From Cristatella mucedo (Eukaryota; Bryozoa; Phylactolaemata; Cristatellidae): a stretch of DNA of 64,000 bases. Positions within the stretch are counted from its first letter, which is position 1; every line of letters begins with the position of its first letter. The notes beneath the pieces were generated by a model. It had not been told where the DNA came from and made no database searches. It saw only the letters and a list, made by a program, of their open reading frames with translations. A program made the translations under genes and the position numbers. The DNA lies in the NCBI GenBank assembly GCA_009760855.2, contig WPIO01000037.1:1012001-1076000 (forward strand), read 5' to 3'. Below, piece after piece: positions 63,219 to 64,000 of the stretch.

Positions 63219-64000
63219 GTAAGTGTTTTGACGCCTCTGCGCGTGCTTCCTCCCCACCGTCTCAGCATATGCACCGCCAGTCGAAGGAATAGCCGAACTG
63301 CCGTGCTGGCGGTCAGCAGTCGAGTAAGCTAGCAATGGCCCGTTGCCGTTGTCGTTGCTATAGCTATGATGTAAACTAAGCAGCGGAGCGCCTTCAAAAG
63401 CAGGCAGCCGCAATTTGATGACACACCGGCTTTTCGGTGATGAAAAGGCGATGGCAGACGTTTCGGGAAGCGGTTGGTAGGGGCAAATGCAAACCTGGCG
63501 CCGACTTTGCCTAAAGTCTTTGAAAAGCGTGGGAGAATGTGTTCGCTTGTGTGCGAGCATGCACATTCGTGCACACTCTTGCAATTGGCTGTTCCTTCAG
63601 GTTATGTTGGTGACCTTAAGTAGGAGGAACTGACGACATGCACCAGCGTGGCCAAGATGAGCAAATAGCTTTCATGCGATTGATTCTCTTGAAAGAGCTG
63701 GCAACTCTACTAAAATGTTTGCTCAATAGTTGCTCATTGCCATAGTGGGCCTAGAGCAGGAGCTAGCCTCTTCACCGCCTCTACTGCTCCGTCTCTCTGC
63801 TGCAGCTACTGTTCTCACCGCTGCTGCTGCCCGCAGCGTTGTAACAAAGCTGTAGGAGTCGACTGAGCTGTTTTACTCTCTGATGGTACCTACTCTGTAT
63901 GTTTGTACAGAACCCCGATTAACCTTTAGCCATTGTCACTTTGTAATTGGCATCGCCGCCTGCATGTGTGCTTGAATCTAGCAGTGCAGTATCCAGTTCG
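63219..64000 (+). other. Intron 25, 5' part
   Basis: No TSR core with CSxTCG appears before the window ends, so the next exon lies beyond 64000. No repeat family is evident here. Confidence 0.7.

Overview
The window is nuclear DNA of an invertebrate-type metazoan. Genes are split by canonical GT-AG introns, coding exons are GC-rich, and the intervening DNA is full of microsatellites, tRNA-derived SINEs and 5'-truncated non-LTR retrotransposons with ATT-repeat tails. The sequence alone does not let me name the phylum. There is no prokaryotic gene organisation, CRISPR array or operon; the many apparent ORFs made of Thr-His, Cys-Val, Leu-Ser or Arg-Glu repeats are translated microsatellites.

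Two protein-coding genes are supported. On the minus strand, 3920-4648 is the first coding exon of a BRPF1/peregrin-like chromatin scaffold (C2H2 finger, AQRMVE motif, EPL1-like YIEKSAEELDEEVEYDMD block). The gene reads off the left edge; its PHD, bromo and PWWP exons are not in the window. On the plus strand, 11594-63218 holds 25 consecutive coding exons of one very large secreted metalloprotease gene of the ADAMTS9/ADAMTS20/GON-1 type. I joined the exons by hand. Every splice phase matches, the sum is 5019 coding bases (1673 codons) with no in-frame stop, and the reading frame is still open at the last donor. Domain order is: signal peptide, propeptide with furin sites, reprolysin catalytic domain with HELGHLLGLTHD, disintegrin-like, TSR1, cysteine-rich, spacer, TSR2-TSR6, Thr/Ala/Pro linker, TSR7-TSR8, second linker, first strand of TSR9. 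Further TSRs and any GON domain would lie to the right of the window.

Layout: 1-3919 BRPF first intron with SINEs and a purine tract; 3920-4648 BRPF exon; 4649-11593 divergent intergenic region, containing a roughly 3.3 kb CR1/L2-like LINE (5877-9230, minus) damaged by an inverted duplication and a SINE, then a GC-rich promoter-like stretch; 11594-13367 exons 1-3 (propeptide); 13368-36246 a 22.9 kb intron that is almost wholly repeats; 36247-48241 exons 4-13 (catalytic, disintegrin, TSR1); 48242-51073 a repeat-rich intron; 51074-53483 exons 14-19 (cysteine-rich, spacer, TSR2); 53484-57120 an intron with a degenerate 167-bp tandem array; 57121-63218 exons 20-25 (TSR array and linkers).

The genes are unrelated in function. 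BRPF1 proteins scaffold MOZ/MORF histone acetyltransferases in the nucleus; ADAMTS9/20 proteins are secreted and cleave extracellular matrix. The most interesting non-genic signals are a strand bias of the CT-type microsatellites relative to transcription, the inverted duplication inside the LINE, two perfect hairpins, a CpG-dense patch inside intron 7, and two minisatellites whose every unit contains an E-box.
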